Translations under genes and position numbers: made by a program
Notes under the pieces: generated by a model
Database searches by the model: none
What the model was told of the DNA's origin: nothing
The model's input: only the letters and a program-made list of their open reading frames with translations
Shown here: in pieces, positions 23,390-34,725 of the stretch
Layout of the letters: the number at the start of each line of letters is the position of its first letter
Position numbering within the stretch: position 1 is the stretch's first letter
Assembly: GCF_042453785.1 (NCBI RefSeq)
Contig: NC_091664.1
Location: forward strand, 5,630,501-5,694,500
Length of the DNA stretch: 64,000 nt
Direction of reading: 5' to 3'
Source: Malus domestica
Taxonomy: Eukaryota > Streptophyta > Magnoliopsida > Rosales > Rosaceae

Positions 23390-24890
23390 ATATTTCCCTT
23401 ATAAATATGAAGAGAAGAAAGATGAACTAAACTTACCCTTGAAGCTATTAGAAAAACCCTTACAAATTGCTCCACCAATCTTCTTGTTCTTTAAGTCTTC
23501 TCTTTAAACTCTCCACCTTTGGTTCTCCTTTAGTTGTCAAAGTAGACAACCTTTAGCATCTCCACACCACTTAAATCTTGAGTGGTTGGATGAAACATAG
23601 AAGGGAGAAATAGACTAATGAGTATCACTTAGTAGATTTGTGATTTATGTTTGAGCAGTCCCACAAATAATGAGTGACATTTAGCCATATGCAATGACTA
23701 ATCAAGTCAAAGGAAGATATATTCCATAACTTTTTTAGTTGAAACTAAAATGCAATACAATACTTCGCCTATTTATGAATACTAATTACATTATTATGGT
23801 CGTATTGTTTATCAAACCACTAATGATGAATACAAATAAAATCTTAAAAGCTAAGCAATTTAAAGTGAGTTTTGGTTTCTGGTTTTCAGTTTTCATTTTA
23901 TTTACCTTTCTTTATGCGTGTGTGTATTTATATATATTCCTACCTTAGCTTTCTCGCCATCCTTCCTCCCTTCTCTCGTACCCTATCATATATTATCCAA
24001 CTAGTGTAAAATAAGCTCTCATTATGCTCATAACATAAGATATGACATAAGGAGAGATTTTTCTGTGTAATCGAAACATAAGAGAGTACACTACATGTCA
24101 TAATATAAGTGAATGAACATTGAAAAATATATATTCTAAAGCTTTGTCATCCACTTGTATGGTAACACGCGGTATAATAGTTTGTATTTCAGATAGAACA
24201 ATATTTGGCTACTTAAGGATGAGTAGGAACTTCTACTCAAAATTCTTCACGTTCCAATTATTAGAGTTTTGTGTTTATAATCAAAACCGTTTATATTATA
24301 AATCACTTTGTAAGAATTATCTCTATAAAAATAAATTAAAACTAAAATTGTTTAGTCTATCTATTGTAGCAAATACATAGATAATCTGTAATACTTTTGT
24401 CAATTCCGTTCATATATTTTTATACAATTCGATGACTAAACGATCTTAGTTTTAATTGATTTCTTGCTTAGGCGATGAATAGAGTGATTTATAATATGAA
24501 CGGTTCCGATTATAAACACAAAGTTCTATAAATCGGCAACGAATTATTTTGAGTATGAACTCCTACGTCACTTAGTACTATGATCTAGTAATATTCCTCT
24601 TGACTTATAAGTGAAAGGTCTTAGATTCGATTATTGTCAAAGATGAACTTGAACCAAATTGTTGTTGATATCCCATTGTGATGCTTAACTCACCACCTTT
24701 TCTCACGTAGATAATATCGTTTTTTTTTTTTCTTCCAAGTTTTGCCCTTTCGGACATGAAAATAGTGAAAAATCTTTTGTTAAGAAATGCAAAAGGCAAA
24801 TGGCAGGCTTCCACGTGTTAACAAAAGCGGGAAAGCCTTAACTCTGTCTAGGAGTAAGAATAGGAAGAATTATTAGGAAATGAGAGGCCA
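23390..24890. other. AT-rich intergenic sequence, no gene seen
   Basis: Short ORFs at 23739-23948 and 24120-24380 are AT-rich and lack recognisable domains. An inverted pair near 24240-24310 and 24480-24540 (each containing a gttccaatt / ataatcaaaaccg-type segment) hints at another decayed TIR element. Confidence 0.4.
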
Positions 24891-25161
24891 TTGTGTAATT
24901 TGTGTTTAGGTTTTTATAACGTTACGCAGTCACCACTCCCTGCTTGCTTTCATCGGCCGCCACCACTCACCCGCCTTCTCTTCTCTTCAGCTCCTCCCTC
25001 ACTCCCACTCTCCGGTACCCCTCTCTCTCTTCGTATGCCAAATATGCATGTATGTTGTGGCAATGGTCTGTACTGTTGATATTCCAACATCAATTCCTCC
25101 TTGATATTATAAGGAAGCATTCGTAAATCGATGTTGTAAGAACAGAGCTCAGCTGGTGGCT

Positions 25162-28100
25162 ATGGCTCCTGCCCAACCAGACATGGAGGCTGACCAGCTC
25201 CAAGACTGCAAACCATTTGTCAACCCAAAAGTTGAACTTGTTGAGGATGATACAGATATCAGAAGGGCTTCCTTGCCAAACTCTGCTTCTGCTTCGGCTT
25301 CGGCATCGGAGGGAAAACACATCGCTCCAGTCGTCGACATTGATATAATTCAGTGCACAAGTAATCAGGACAGTACTCAGCCTGATCCCGATGCAACGGA
25401 TGAATATTCAACCTCATTCGCCGACACTACGTCCGACACTGACAATTTTTCTGGATTTTGTGAAGAAGGTGAAGTGCAGTCACACGAGCACAATGCTTTG
25501 ACATCTGCTTTTGATGCATTTGCGAGTACATTTCAAACCAGGTGTGTGTGCAGCTTTTTCCTTTCCCCCTCGTAATTTATTATTTCTAGTTTATATCAAG
25601 TTACTTGTGATTTCCGTTTGTACTTGGACTTCCCACATGATTAACTGCTACTACGCTCAAGCTTTGGAATGACACGATGAAACCCTTTGTATTATGCACA
25701 TCTTGATTTGAATTTTGGAACAATCTACATTCTAAACGTGAAACTTTACCACTAAAAACTTGTTAGTTTTTTCTTTTTTAAGTAACCCGCCGCTGGTCTG
25801 GAAGCCAGACTTATGGTCAGGAGGAGGCTGAAATGCCTCTGTGAGTCTTCTCGGCCCCCGAAAGGGGTGGATAACCGTGGTTTGCCACTAGTTGTCCCCC
25901 CTTTTTTCTAAAAAAAAATAGTAACTTGCTAAGTAAACTTAAGATTGTCAGTGCGAGTGCGACCGCCCTGTGCATATTTTTATGGGTGTTAATCATGAAA
26001 TAATGTTGTCTTTCTAGATGGTACAACAATTATCCAGTCTAAGGTTGTTTTTCCATCCAAAAACACTGGGCGAACATTCTCTGTCTCTCCAATTTTACAA
26101 GTATGTAAACATAGACATGGGTTTTTGATACTTCAGTGTCATCTTTTCGGCATGTACATCTGGGAAATAGTATAACCCCTCACGTGAATATCCCAACTGC
26201 CTTTGTTTCTAATTCAGGAAGAAGAAGTTGACAAATCACTGGAGGAGCTTTATACGTCCTGTAATGTGGCGCTGCAAATGGATGGAATTGAGAATCAAAG
26301 AAATTGAAGCACAAGCACTAAAGTATTCCAGAGACCTACGAGTAGCATATGATAAAAAAAGGCATACAGGATTCGACCAACGTACTTTGGATGAATTTGG
26401 TTCAAAGTCATTGCCATTTTGTAGTCAATTCCGCAGAAAGAAAGCTATGAAGAGGAGGAAACGCAAGAGAGTTGAAGACACAACTGATATAGCATCATAC
26501 ATCTCAAATCATAGTGTCTTTTCCTATCTTGGTGGGAACTTCTTCTTTATATTAAAATATACCATGAATTTGCTCATTCACTCCCCTTCTTAAAATACAC
26601 CTCCAGCCATGATATTTATCCTTGCATTATTATGTATTGCAGAAAATAAAAGATCCGATCCTGACAGCACATCCATTGCTGATGACTTTAATAATGCAGG
26701 TATAGTTCTTACCATTTGTTGTTTCTTCCTCGTGTTGAGCTGTAGGACTCTTCATTCTTGCCAATCTCAATAATTCAGCAACTTTTTGAATTGTGTTCTT
26801 AATTTTTTTTCTAGTTTTTTTCTTTATTCACTAGTCCAAGCATAATTTGTTTCCTTAAGATTGACTCCGAGACTTATTTGATTATTGTTGAGGGGATAGT
26901 AATCACAGAGCAGAGTGCGGATTACAATGATAAACTCAGTGCTGGTGATAACTGGGCATTCTTTGAGTACCGAGATGGTGACAAGTCTTTGGAGCATGTC
27001 CTTTGGAAAATTGAGACAGTGCACTCTCGGGTTCACAAGTTAAAGTATCAAATGGATGTGGTGATGTCAAAAAATGCTGCAAGGTTTTCTTCCAGCGAAA
27101 ATTTGAGCATTCTTGTACCCTGTGATGCACAGACCAGCTCTGCACATAGTCCAGCATTGTCTCCTGGCAATGGAGAAACAAACTCTGCGGGAGCTATATA
27201 TACTTCAGCTCAACATGTATCAGGCTACAATGTTGGGGATCTCGCAATGCCTGAAAGTGCAGTCTCAAGTTTTGTGGAGGGAGTCACTGTTCCTGATATA
27301 ATTGAAAGCACTGTGGGACTACCGTCTGCTGTTGACGTTACCTTCCATCAGCCACAGTTTGGAGACTCAAGCGAAGATGTAAGTCTTCCCTATGGAACAT
27401 AACTTTCATTCCACAACTTTCTTTTAACCTACAGCCAAAAATATTTCTACCATGTGATGATAGATGCATATCACATATCAACTACGGTAAAATTGACGTA
27501 GTGGATGTCATCTCTTCAACAAGTACCACATAAAAGGTCGTACCCAGTGCACAAGGCTCCCGCTTTACGCAGGGTCTGGGAGAGGTGAATGTCAACTACC
27601 ACATAAAATTTGACGTAGTGGATGTCATCTCTTCAACAACTACCACATGTGGACATTAATTTTGTTTCAACAAGGGGCCTAATTGGGAGTTAAAAAGTTA
27701 CGCCAAACCCAAAATTTGCCCATCATATAGTTGAGATAATTAATTGATATCGATAGCAGCTCAAAGTATTTTTGTTTGTGTATTTAGTAGCTAATATAAG
27801 ATACCTTTTTAGTTGCCCTTTGTTTCTCTGCATAACAGAACTGGATCATAGGGTTTTTATGTCATCTCTTACAGATTGTGGATAATGTCCTGATACATAA
27901 TGAGGCAGCTGAAGCAGAGAAGCGCGCTTTCCAAATGATCAACGACCAACCTAAAGAGGAACATCAGCAACCAGAGAAAGACTTACAAGAAGCCGCTTTT
28001 CCAACTCCACAATCAGAACCTGCTCCCTCGGCAGAAGCTGCTGTTCCTCAGGAACAATCAACTCTAGAGTCATGCTTGGCTTCCGATGTAAATTTTCATA

Positions 28101-28183
28101 GAAACAAGAGAAAGCGAGGGGAGCGGAAAGCAGGTTCGGTTGTTTGGAGCAAGAAATGCTCAGGCGAGCCCGATAGCCAATGA
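25162..28183 (+). CDS. uncharacterised plant protein with WRSFIRPVMWRCKW motif (5 coding exons)
   Basis: Exons are 25162-25541, 26218-26531, 26643-26699, 26909-27378 and 27875-28183. Junction phases 2, 1, 1 and 0 all agree, giving 509 residues. The N-terminal 126 residues are acidic and low-complexity with an SASASASASE run. The conserved core spans about residues 127-345: KKKLTNHWRSFIRPVMWRCK and WMELRIKEIEAQALKY, a basic KKAMKRRKRKR stretch that looks like a nuclear signal, then EDTTDIASYISNHSVFSYL, and finally SLEHVLWKIETVHSRVHKLK, a probable coiled coil. The C-terminus is Pro/Gln/Glu-rich and ends in a basic tail (HRNKRKRGERK). I recognise the pattern of a plant-specific nuclear-looking family but no established function. 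The ATG at 25162 is the first in frame. Intron 1 contains a candidate extra exon at 26018-26100. Confidence 0.85.
26018..26100 (+). other. candidate cassette (poison) exon
   Basis: An 83-base segment is bordered by ttgtctttctag and gtatgtaaac, a good acceptor and donor. One frame is fully open (VVFPSKNTGRTFSVSPILQ). Spliced after exon 1 in the phase set by the main protein, it would meet a stop within nine codons, so inclusion would truncate the product. This is inferred from splice-site quality only. Confidence 0.4.
27536..27590 (+). mobile_element. Au-type SINE fragment between 60-bp direct repeats
   Basis: The core contains gtacccagtgcacaaggctc, then a cccgctttacgcagggtctg segment, the most widespread signature of the plant Au SINE. 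It is flanked by direct repeats of about 60 bp (27476-27535 and 27591-27650, both with gacgtagtggatgtcatctc followed by ttcaacaa). It lies in intron 4 of the 509-residue protein gene. Repeats this long are unusual for a target duplication. Confidence 0.75.
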
Positions 28184-28310
28184 GCTTCATTTCCTTAAAT
28201 TATGCTGGTTCATGGAACTACAGAGACATTTCCTCTTCTTTTTTCACATGAGTGGATACACGAGCTTGTTACAGTTATTGTGAACTACCACTTGCTGTAT
28301 ATAGGGAAGC

Positions 28311-28360
28311 GGTTTCGGTTCCTAAGTTACGTCGCGGTTTCGGTTCCTAAGTTACGTCGC
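28311..28360. repeat. 25-bp tandem duplication
   Basis: Two perfect copies of a 25-bp unit beginning ggtttcggttcctaagttac lie in the 3' flank of the 509-residue protein gene, probably inside its 3' UTR. Confidence 0.9.
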
Positions 28361-28439
28361 GGTTTGCAGCATTGTCGCATACACATTGTGGCAAGAGCCA
28401 GTCTAGTGTAGTTTGACAGCCAATATGTGGAATAGTTGG

Positions 28440-30179
28440 TCTAATTACGTGTTCCATCAACAAAAAAAGGTCTGAAATCTTTAGGACCCGTTTGATAACT
28501 ATTAGATATCAATGGCTTCTCTTGCATTACCCGGCACGAGCGGTTTTGTTGATGAATTGTTAGTGTTTTATTTTTGGAATACTTGCTAGTCAATAACAGC
28601 TTTTAGTGACAAAAATGTTTTACTTTTGTAATGGCTATGGGAATGATATTAACTCCTATTTATTATCTATGTTATGCCAGATGTTCTATGGGTACAAGCT
28701 TACTAATGTAAAACCCAGTTTCGATTTATTCATGCGATATTTTTTTCTTGTCAACGGTGAGATTATGTGAATGATCTACTACTGAGTTTGCTTTAAAGTA
28801 AAAAAATAAAGTTGTTTTCTAATTTTAGTTTAGAGCGAAAAAAACAATTTAAAATAACACTATACTGTAATGTTAAGTGGTTAATAATCAATATAAACTT
28901 AATTAATCATAAACAGCTGCATACACTTACAGGCATTACCTCATTGATCTTTATTTTTTTATGTTGACATGGCTTGGAGAAGATGTATTAATTAGCTTAA
29001 TGAATCATTTACATAACCGTAACTGAAATCAAAATACGGAATTGAATTTTGATTACGGAATCACCCCGAAGTTTACTAAATATTGTGGAATAAAAAAATT
29101 GGTGGAACACACACGAATGAAATTGAACTCTCAACATTTAAGCGGTGTTCTAATTCTGGATTTTTGAGGGAATCGGAAATGGAGTTGGTCACACGCCAAT
29201 GGAATTGGGGTCCCTATTGTTCTTTAAGATCAGTTGCCGACCGTTCAGAAGTAAATCGGTTGATTTGCATGATGCCTATAGGAGAGATCATGCCATTAGG
29301 GTGCGGAAAACTACCAAGTTGGAAGGAGAACTTCTTAGAGAATCTCTAACAATTTTATTAAATTGTTCCTGGTTTAGCAGTTGAATAATGTCACGTCTCC
29401 AACAACACGTTATGTTTTAACAAACTTTGAATTTTTATTATCACTCATTTTAAGAAGAAAAAACTCAACTCACTCATTTTTTTAAACAAACATACATTCG
29501 ATCTCTTCCTTTTATCATTCGCTAGTGAATTCACACTTGGAATTTCATTAATTTTTTAATATCTAGCTCATGAATAGTTGCTCTATAAACTTAAATACTA
29601 ACCGTTCATTTTTCTATAACAAAAACTCTTTTATAGAGTCAAGCTTCTCTTGAAGATGAGTTTTTTCAAAATTTAAAACTCTTTAAAATAAAGTTTTAGG
29701 GGATTTACAGTTTTATGTGGAGATGCTTTAAATGAAGCTGGGAAGGAAATTCTTGTAAATGACCCAAACCATCTCTAGTGTTCATTATTATCTTCTCCCC
29801 AAAGTTCTTATTCTGAGCTTCCAATTTTGTGCAAGTTTTCTTGGGTAAAATTGATGACAAATGTCGAATTCATTGGAAACCTTGGGAGTTGATGTGTAGG
29901 CTAAATAGTGGAGAAATTTTGTATGCAAGACGTCTTTATATATCAAGTATTATAATACAATTAGTTGAATATTTTTTTTTTCAAGTTTTCAATAATTATA
30001 TTTTTATACTTGATGTATCAGATCGTATTTTCAACTAAAATATCCCACAACCACATATCATAATAAAAGTCAAGGGACATATATGGAAAAATCTCTCCCA
30101 ATCATGATGTCTTTTTCCAATGCAGCAGCTTTTAGGTTCTTAATATAACATCTCTCACAAATGAATTATGATGCCATCT
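28440..30179. other. AT-rich intergenic sequence, no gene seen
   Basis: ORFs at 29083-29384 and 29829-30038 overlap one another or are AT-driven, and no domain is recognised. The GC-richer patch at 29160-29340 could be an old transposon fragment, but I could not identify it. Confidence 0.4.
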
Positions 30180-30184
30180 ATTAT

Positions 30185-30400
30185 AAGTTCGATGGAAAGA
30201 GGTTCTCTCAGGATTCCTTCCTTTTAATTCATCAAGTTTGAGAATTTAGATCGTTGATTTTTGATTTAATGGTTAAAGTTGTTATAATTTTTAAAGTGAG
30301 TCCCTGTTTATAATCATTGGATTAAATTTTAACGGCTCAGATCCTTGTATTTGATGGATTAGGAGGAAGGGATCCATAGAGGATCCCTTTCCAAGTTCGA
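30185..30400. repeat. decayed copy of the gatcc-ended MITE family
   Basis: An imperfect palindrome: a ctctcaggattcc-type left end and a ggatccctttcc-type right end. Between them lie gttgatttttgatttaatgg and cattggattaaattttaacg as inner inverted arms. The layout resembles the intact MITE at 42185-42380. Confidence 0.5.
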
Positions 30401-30524
30401 TGACCCAAAGAGCAAGTTTTTTCTGATTTTAAGGATTCCGCTCTAGCAACAAAGAAGAAAGCAATTTCTATTGTTTAACTTGGCTAGTTTCGCATTTGAA
30501 TGAATTTTTGTAAGGATAATTTTT

Positions 30525-30690
30525 AGGGAGTTTTAACGAAAAGTTCACGGTACTGTTCACTTTAACGAAAAACCACATTTTTACACTAAAAAGTCAAACA
30601 TGGTACTATTTATTTTACCCTTTATTTTGTCCTTATCATTAAAACTCAAAGTTTTCAAACCCTTTTCATTAGTTTACTTAATTTTTAACG
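30525..30690. mobile_element. MITE-like repeat, same family as 11.1 kb
   Basis: It shares the ordered blocks ttttaacgaaaagttc, actttaacgaaaaaccac and aaaactcaaagttttcaaa with the copy at 11130-11295, in the same orientation. Confidence 0.65.
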
Positions 30691-31025
30691 AAAGAGCTAG
30701 ACGGTTGAGGTGATGGAAGTACACTGTTAAAGTAGGCTCTATACGGGTGTCAGTTAATATTATGAAAAAGGTTTTTGGGTAGGGTTGAGATATTAAACGC
30801 GAGGCATGAGGTATGATGCATGCCATGAGAGGTACAGGTTGATACCTATATGATAATGATATGATTCTTGTGTACAAAGGCCAGGCCAGGCAGGCAAGGC
30901 ATGTCTGAACACATTGGTGCTTTAGCTTTCCCCCATGCTAATAATCATAGACATTGGGAGGGAGGTAACCATGATTACAATCATTTGGGTAGCTTTTTAG
31001 CTTTATATATATATATATGATATAA

Positions 31026-34023
31026 TGACACATCCCGACCTGGAATGTCTAGTAGAACTCCAAATCGAGCTGTGCTGGTCGACATCTGAAAAGTGATGAA
31101 GCCATAAAATGTGATGATGTGGAAAAATTATGAATAAATTTAAACCTAAGAGTGCCTAAATACCAGAGTGCACTGGTGAACGGGAATAAACTCACTTCAC
31201 ACGTGATGTTAGAGCATAAGTAAGTACATAAGAGTGAATTAAGAATCGTACCCTCGAAATAATCTCCAATACTAAGAATCACCACGAATCTTCGACGATA
31301 AAAAAGCTCAGCTGATAAAACCTGGAGGGTGAAGACAAGACATGGGTGAGTGGCCTTGTAAGTAAGATTTTAATAGAAACCATATAAAACATTATAACCT
31401 CTCGCTGCAACCCCTGTATAATTTCCAGAAAATCATAATATACCACAACACAGCATCTCATCAGTAATATCAAATAATCATGCGATTAATAACTCATACT
31501 AGTACGCAAGTCGGAGTCACCTAGGGTGACATGTACGACTTACCCATATCTCATCACATATATTAGTTCATCATTTATTTCCTCACATATGCTAGTTCAT
31601 CACATATTTCATCACATATACTAGCTCATCACATATCTTATCACATATGCTAGCTCATAAGTTGGGAGTCACCTTTCACATATAGTGACCTATACGACAT
31701 ATTCATATCTCATCAATCAATCTAGCCGGAGTCACATATAGTGACCTATACGGCATTACGCCTGCACACGAGTCGGAACCACTGTAATGGTCTGTACGAC
31801 AAGACTGGGTGTAAATGAATACGCTCAAGTGATACGATCACGTGAAAAGTCACCTACGAGTCAGAATCACCTATAGTGGTCTGTACAACAAGCATGTGCA
31901 CTTACCTTGAATTCAAGGTGAGCGTATGGTGCAAGAGGTGAACATTACGTGAAAGATTGTGCCCTGGCCACGGACGGGAGTACTAACACCGAGGTGTAGG
32001 TTTATGAGCTTTAAATGCATATAATACAATATGTACGACTCATAAGCAACCTGTACGACAATGCCGGAGTTGCCTACTATTGCAACCTGTACGACAGTAT
32101 CGGAGTTACTTTCAAGAGTAATCATCGATGATAAGCCTAATTAGACACTAGCTAAATTAACTATCAATTAATTCCCTTTCCTTACTTCAATTTCTTGATT
32201 ATTCATGCAATGATTTATGATCGACATTTAACCACTAAAACATAGGGTCAAATCTTATAATCTTTCCACCAATGTCCCTCAAACTGCTCAATTTCCCAAA
32301 CTAGATTATTGTCTCGATTATTCATTCTCATTTATTATATGGTTGCATCTAACATCTTGTTAGACTGCATACGTACCCTAAACAGGGATCAAGCCATTCG
32401 TAGTTCGCAATAGTATTTCAAAGCATTCACAATAATCATAAGCAATAATCATTTCATAAACATTTATGGAATTGTCAATCATACATATATATAACCCACT
32501 CACCTGAGGTCCGCGCTACGACTCCCTAGTATGCATACCGAGACATCACGAACCATCGTCGCCTACGACCAATTATCAAATCACATCTCAGAATTCTGAC
32601 CAATACAAATACATAATTTACATAAAACACACCCTAAGATTTGATATGGAAGATCCGCATTACGGATCTCCGATCCGTAAATTCTTAAGATCCACATTAT
32701 GCTTCTAGAACAACATCCTAAACTTTCATTACGATGCAAAGGTCGGATTTCCGTCAATTGCCCAAAACTAAGTGACGGTTAACATTTATTTTATAAACTT
32801 ACAAATCCAATTCGGGAAGATCCGTACGTCGGATTCCTGATCCGTAAGTTCCTATGATCCTCAAATATTATGCACTATAATGTATTAAAGTTTGGTGACG
32901 GTCAAATGGTCGGATCGTCAATTCATATAACGACCTATTAACATAACGTAGAGAATTTAGATTCCAACAATCAACCTACGTCATATAACTACCAAAACTG
33001 AACTCAAGGCATCTAATTAGCCTAAGAATAACATTGACGGCACCTTGGCCACGCGCCGCCGCACCAGCCACCGCGGATGGCGGTCGGCCGTTCCGGCTCG
33101 CCGGAAAATTCAACTATTTCTAAAAATTCTCAAAAATTATAGAAATGAAGATCTCAAAGAGTAGAGCAAACTTTATACCTGCGGCCAAGACCAATTTGGC
33201 CGGGAAACACCTCAATTACACAAAAAACCGTCGGAAACCCTGTAAAAGGTGTGCCTTGATTCGTCCTCAATTCAAGTCCGACGCTCCAACCATTGATTGT
33301 CCATTGTTCTAGGCCTCAAGGGGAGTTGGTTGATGGTGGGAATTGACGGGAAGAGTTGTAGAAAATGGCGAATCACCGTTGGGTGTCCTCGGAGTTGCCA
33401 CCGTCATATCCCACAAAACAGGGCCAAATCCCGTCCAATTTGTGTAGGAAATCGAAGAAGAAGGACCAAGAAGTAGTTCCCCGGTGTTGGCCTGGTGCAA
33501 TTCGTCGAAATTTGACCGGAGAAAGCCCTGGATTTCATGTATTCCCGCCAGGTCCAGTTTTAAAGGAGAAACGGATCGAGGGGGACTCAGGTAGTCTACC
33601 CCTTTCCCTCCATCCTTTCCCTCTCGTCTCTCCCTCTTATTCGTCTCATCTCTCTTTCTCCTTTTCTCTGATTCGTCCCTTGTTCTTTCTCCTTCTCTCT
33701 GATTCGTCCCTTGTTCATCTTTTTCTCCCTCTCCACTTTGCTGCCATCAGGCAGCCTTCCTCTTCCTCTTTAAAATAATTAATTGATAAATAATATCAAC
33801 ATTATAAAATATATATAAAATATAATTAGTGACTAAGACAAAAGTACTTCTCGAGTTTACAGTTCTATAATGTCGAGTACTTTAGGAAAACACTAAAGAA
33901 TTAATTCGTACACCTCATTATACGCTGATCAATGAAAGTCAATACCCCCGCCTCTAAGGGCATTTTCGTAAAATCACGCTTTTAAAATTAATATAAATGT
34001 AAAATTTGGGACGGGTTGTCACA
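31026..34023 (-). mobile_element. complete gypsy-type solo LTR, 2998 bp
   Basis: The ends are tgacacatcccgacc on the left and gggacgggttgtcaca on the right, i.e. TG...CA termini. A perfect 5-bp target duplication, tataa, lies at 31021-31025 and 34024-34028. Read on the minus strand it starts tgtgacaacccgtccc and ends in sequence like the plus-strand LTR at 6709. No primer binding site, internal domain or second LTR adjoins it, so the element collapsed by LTR-LTR recombination. ORFs inside, such as 33365-33778, are incidental. There are repeated cacatat / agtcacatatagtgacct-type motifs at 31550-31900. Confidence 0.85.
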
Positions 34024-34028
34024 TATAA

Positions 34029-34725
34029 GATTTATTCGCATTTTTTTCTTTACTTTATGCATGCTATTGTTTATATGACATGAATTATCATATCATAACA
34101 ACCAAATCAAAGTGGTATATTGTCATTACTATACTATACTATACTAACCGAATAATTTGATATATCAAAATTTGGTGTATCAAAAGTTTGACACAGCAAT
34201 GTATTTTGAGATACCAAAAATTTAGTATGGTAATTGATATTAAAATTTTAGTATGATAACTGTACCAACCCAATCCTAATTTAAATACATCCAGTGGTTC
34301 TCATGTGATTTTTTTAATTCAAAAGTAAAAAATAAACACGAAGTATCAGGAAGAGAAAAAGAATTCGTGAAAAATCACAAACCAAAATGATTTTCTTTGA
34401 AAGTTATGAAGGGGAGCTTTAGTAGTTACATCATGATTCATAAAGCAAAGAGATTTTGAATTTTGAAACTCTCTCTCTCTCTCTGGAGGAGTCAGGCCTG
34501 CCAAGTTGCCAAGAAAAAGAGGTAATAAAGAAATGGAGTAAAGAAAAAGGAGCACATTGCCATCTCTATCTTCTCCATCTTTGGATCAGAAATTGGAGCA
34601 AAAGCAGCTGCAGGGTCCTCCACATTATTCTCATCAACCCAAATGAAACTTCTTCTTCCTCCTTCTCCTCCTCTTTCTTCCTTTCCCATCTCATTATTCT
34701 TCACCTGGACCTGCATTATCTGTTC
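34029..34725. other. upstream region and leader of the 255-residue protein gene
   Basis: A CT microsatellite (34471-34484) and a pyrimidine-rich stretch (34640-34690) precede the start codon at 34726, as is common in plant leaders. A tandem actatact run lies near 34127-34146. No promoter element could be assigned. Confidence 0.4.

Noticed and set aside
33365-33778. 137-codon ORF inside the solo LTR
   Set aside because: It lies wholly within a TSD-bounded LTR and ends in a low-complexity Ser/Pro/Phe stretch from TC-rich DNA. No protein family is recognised.
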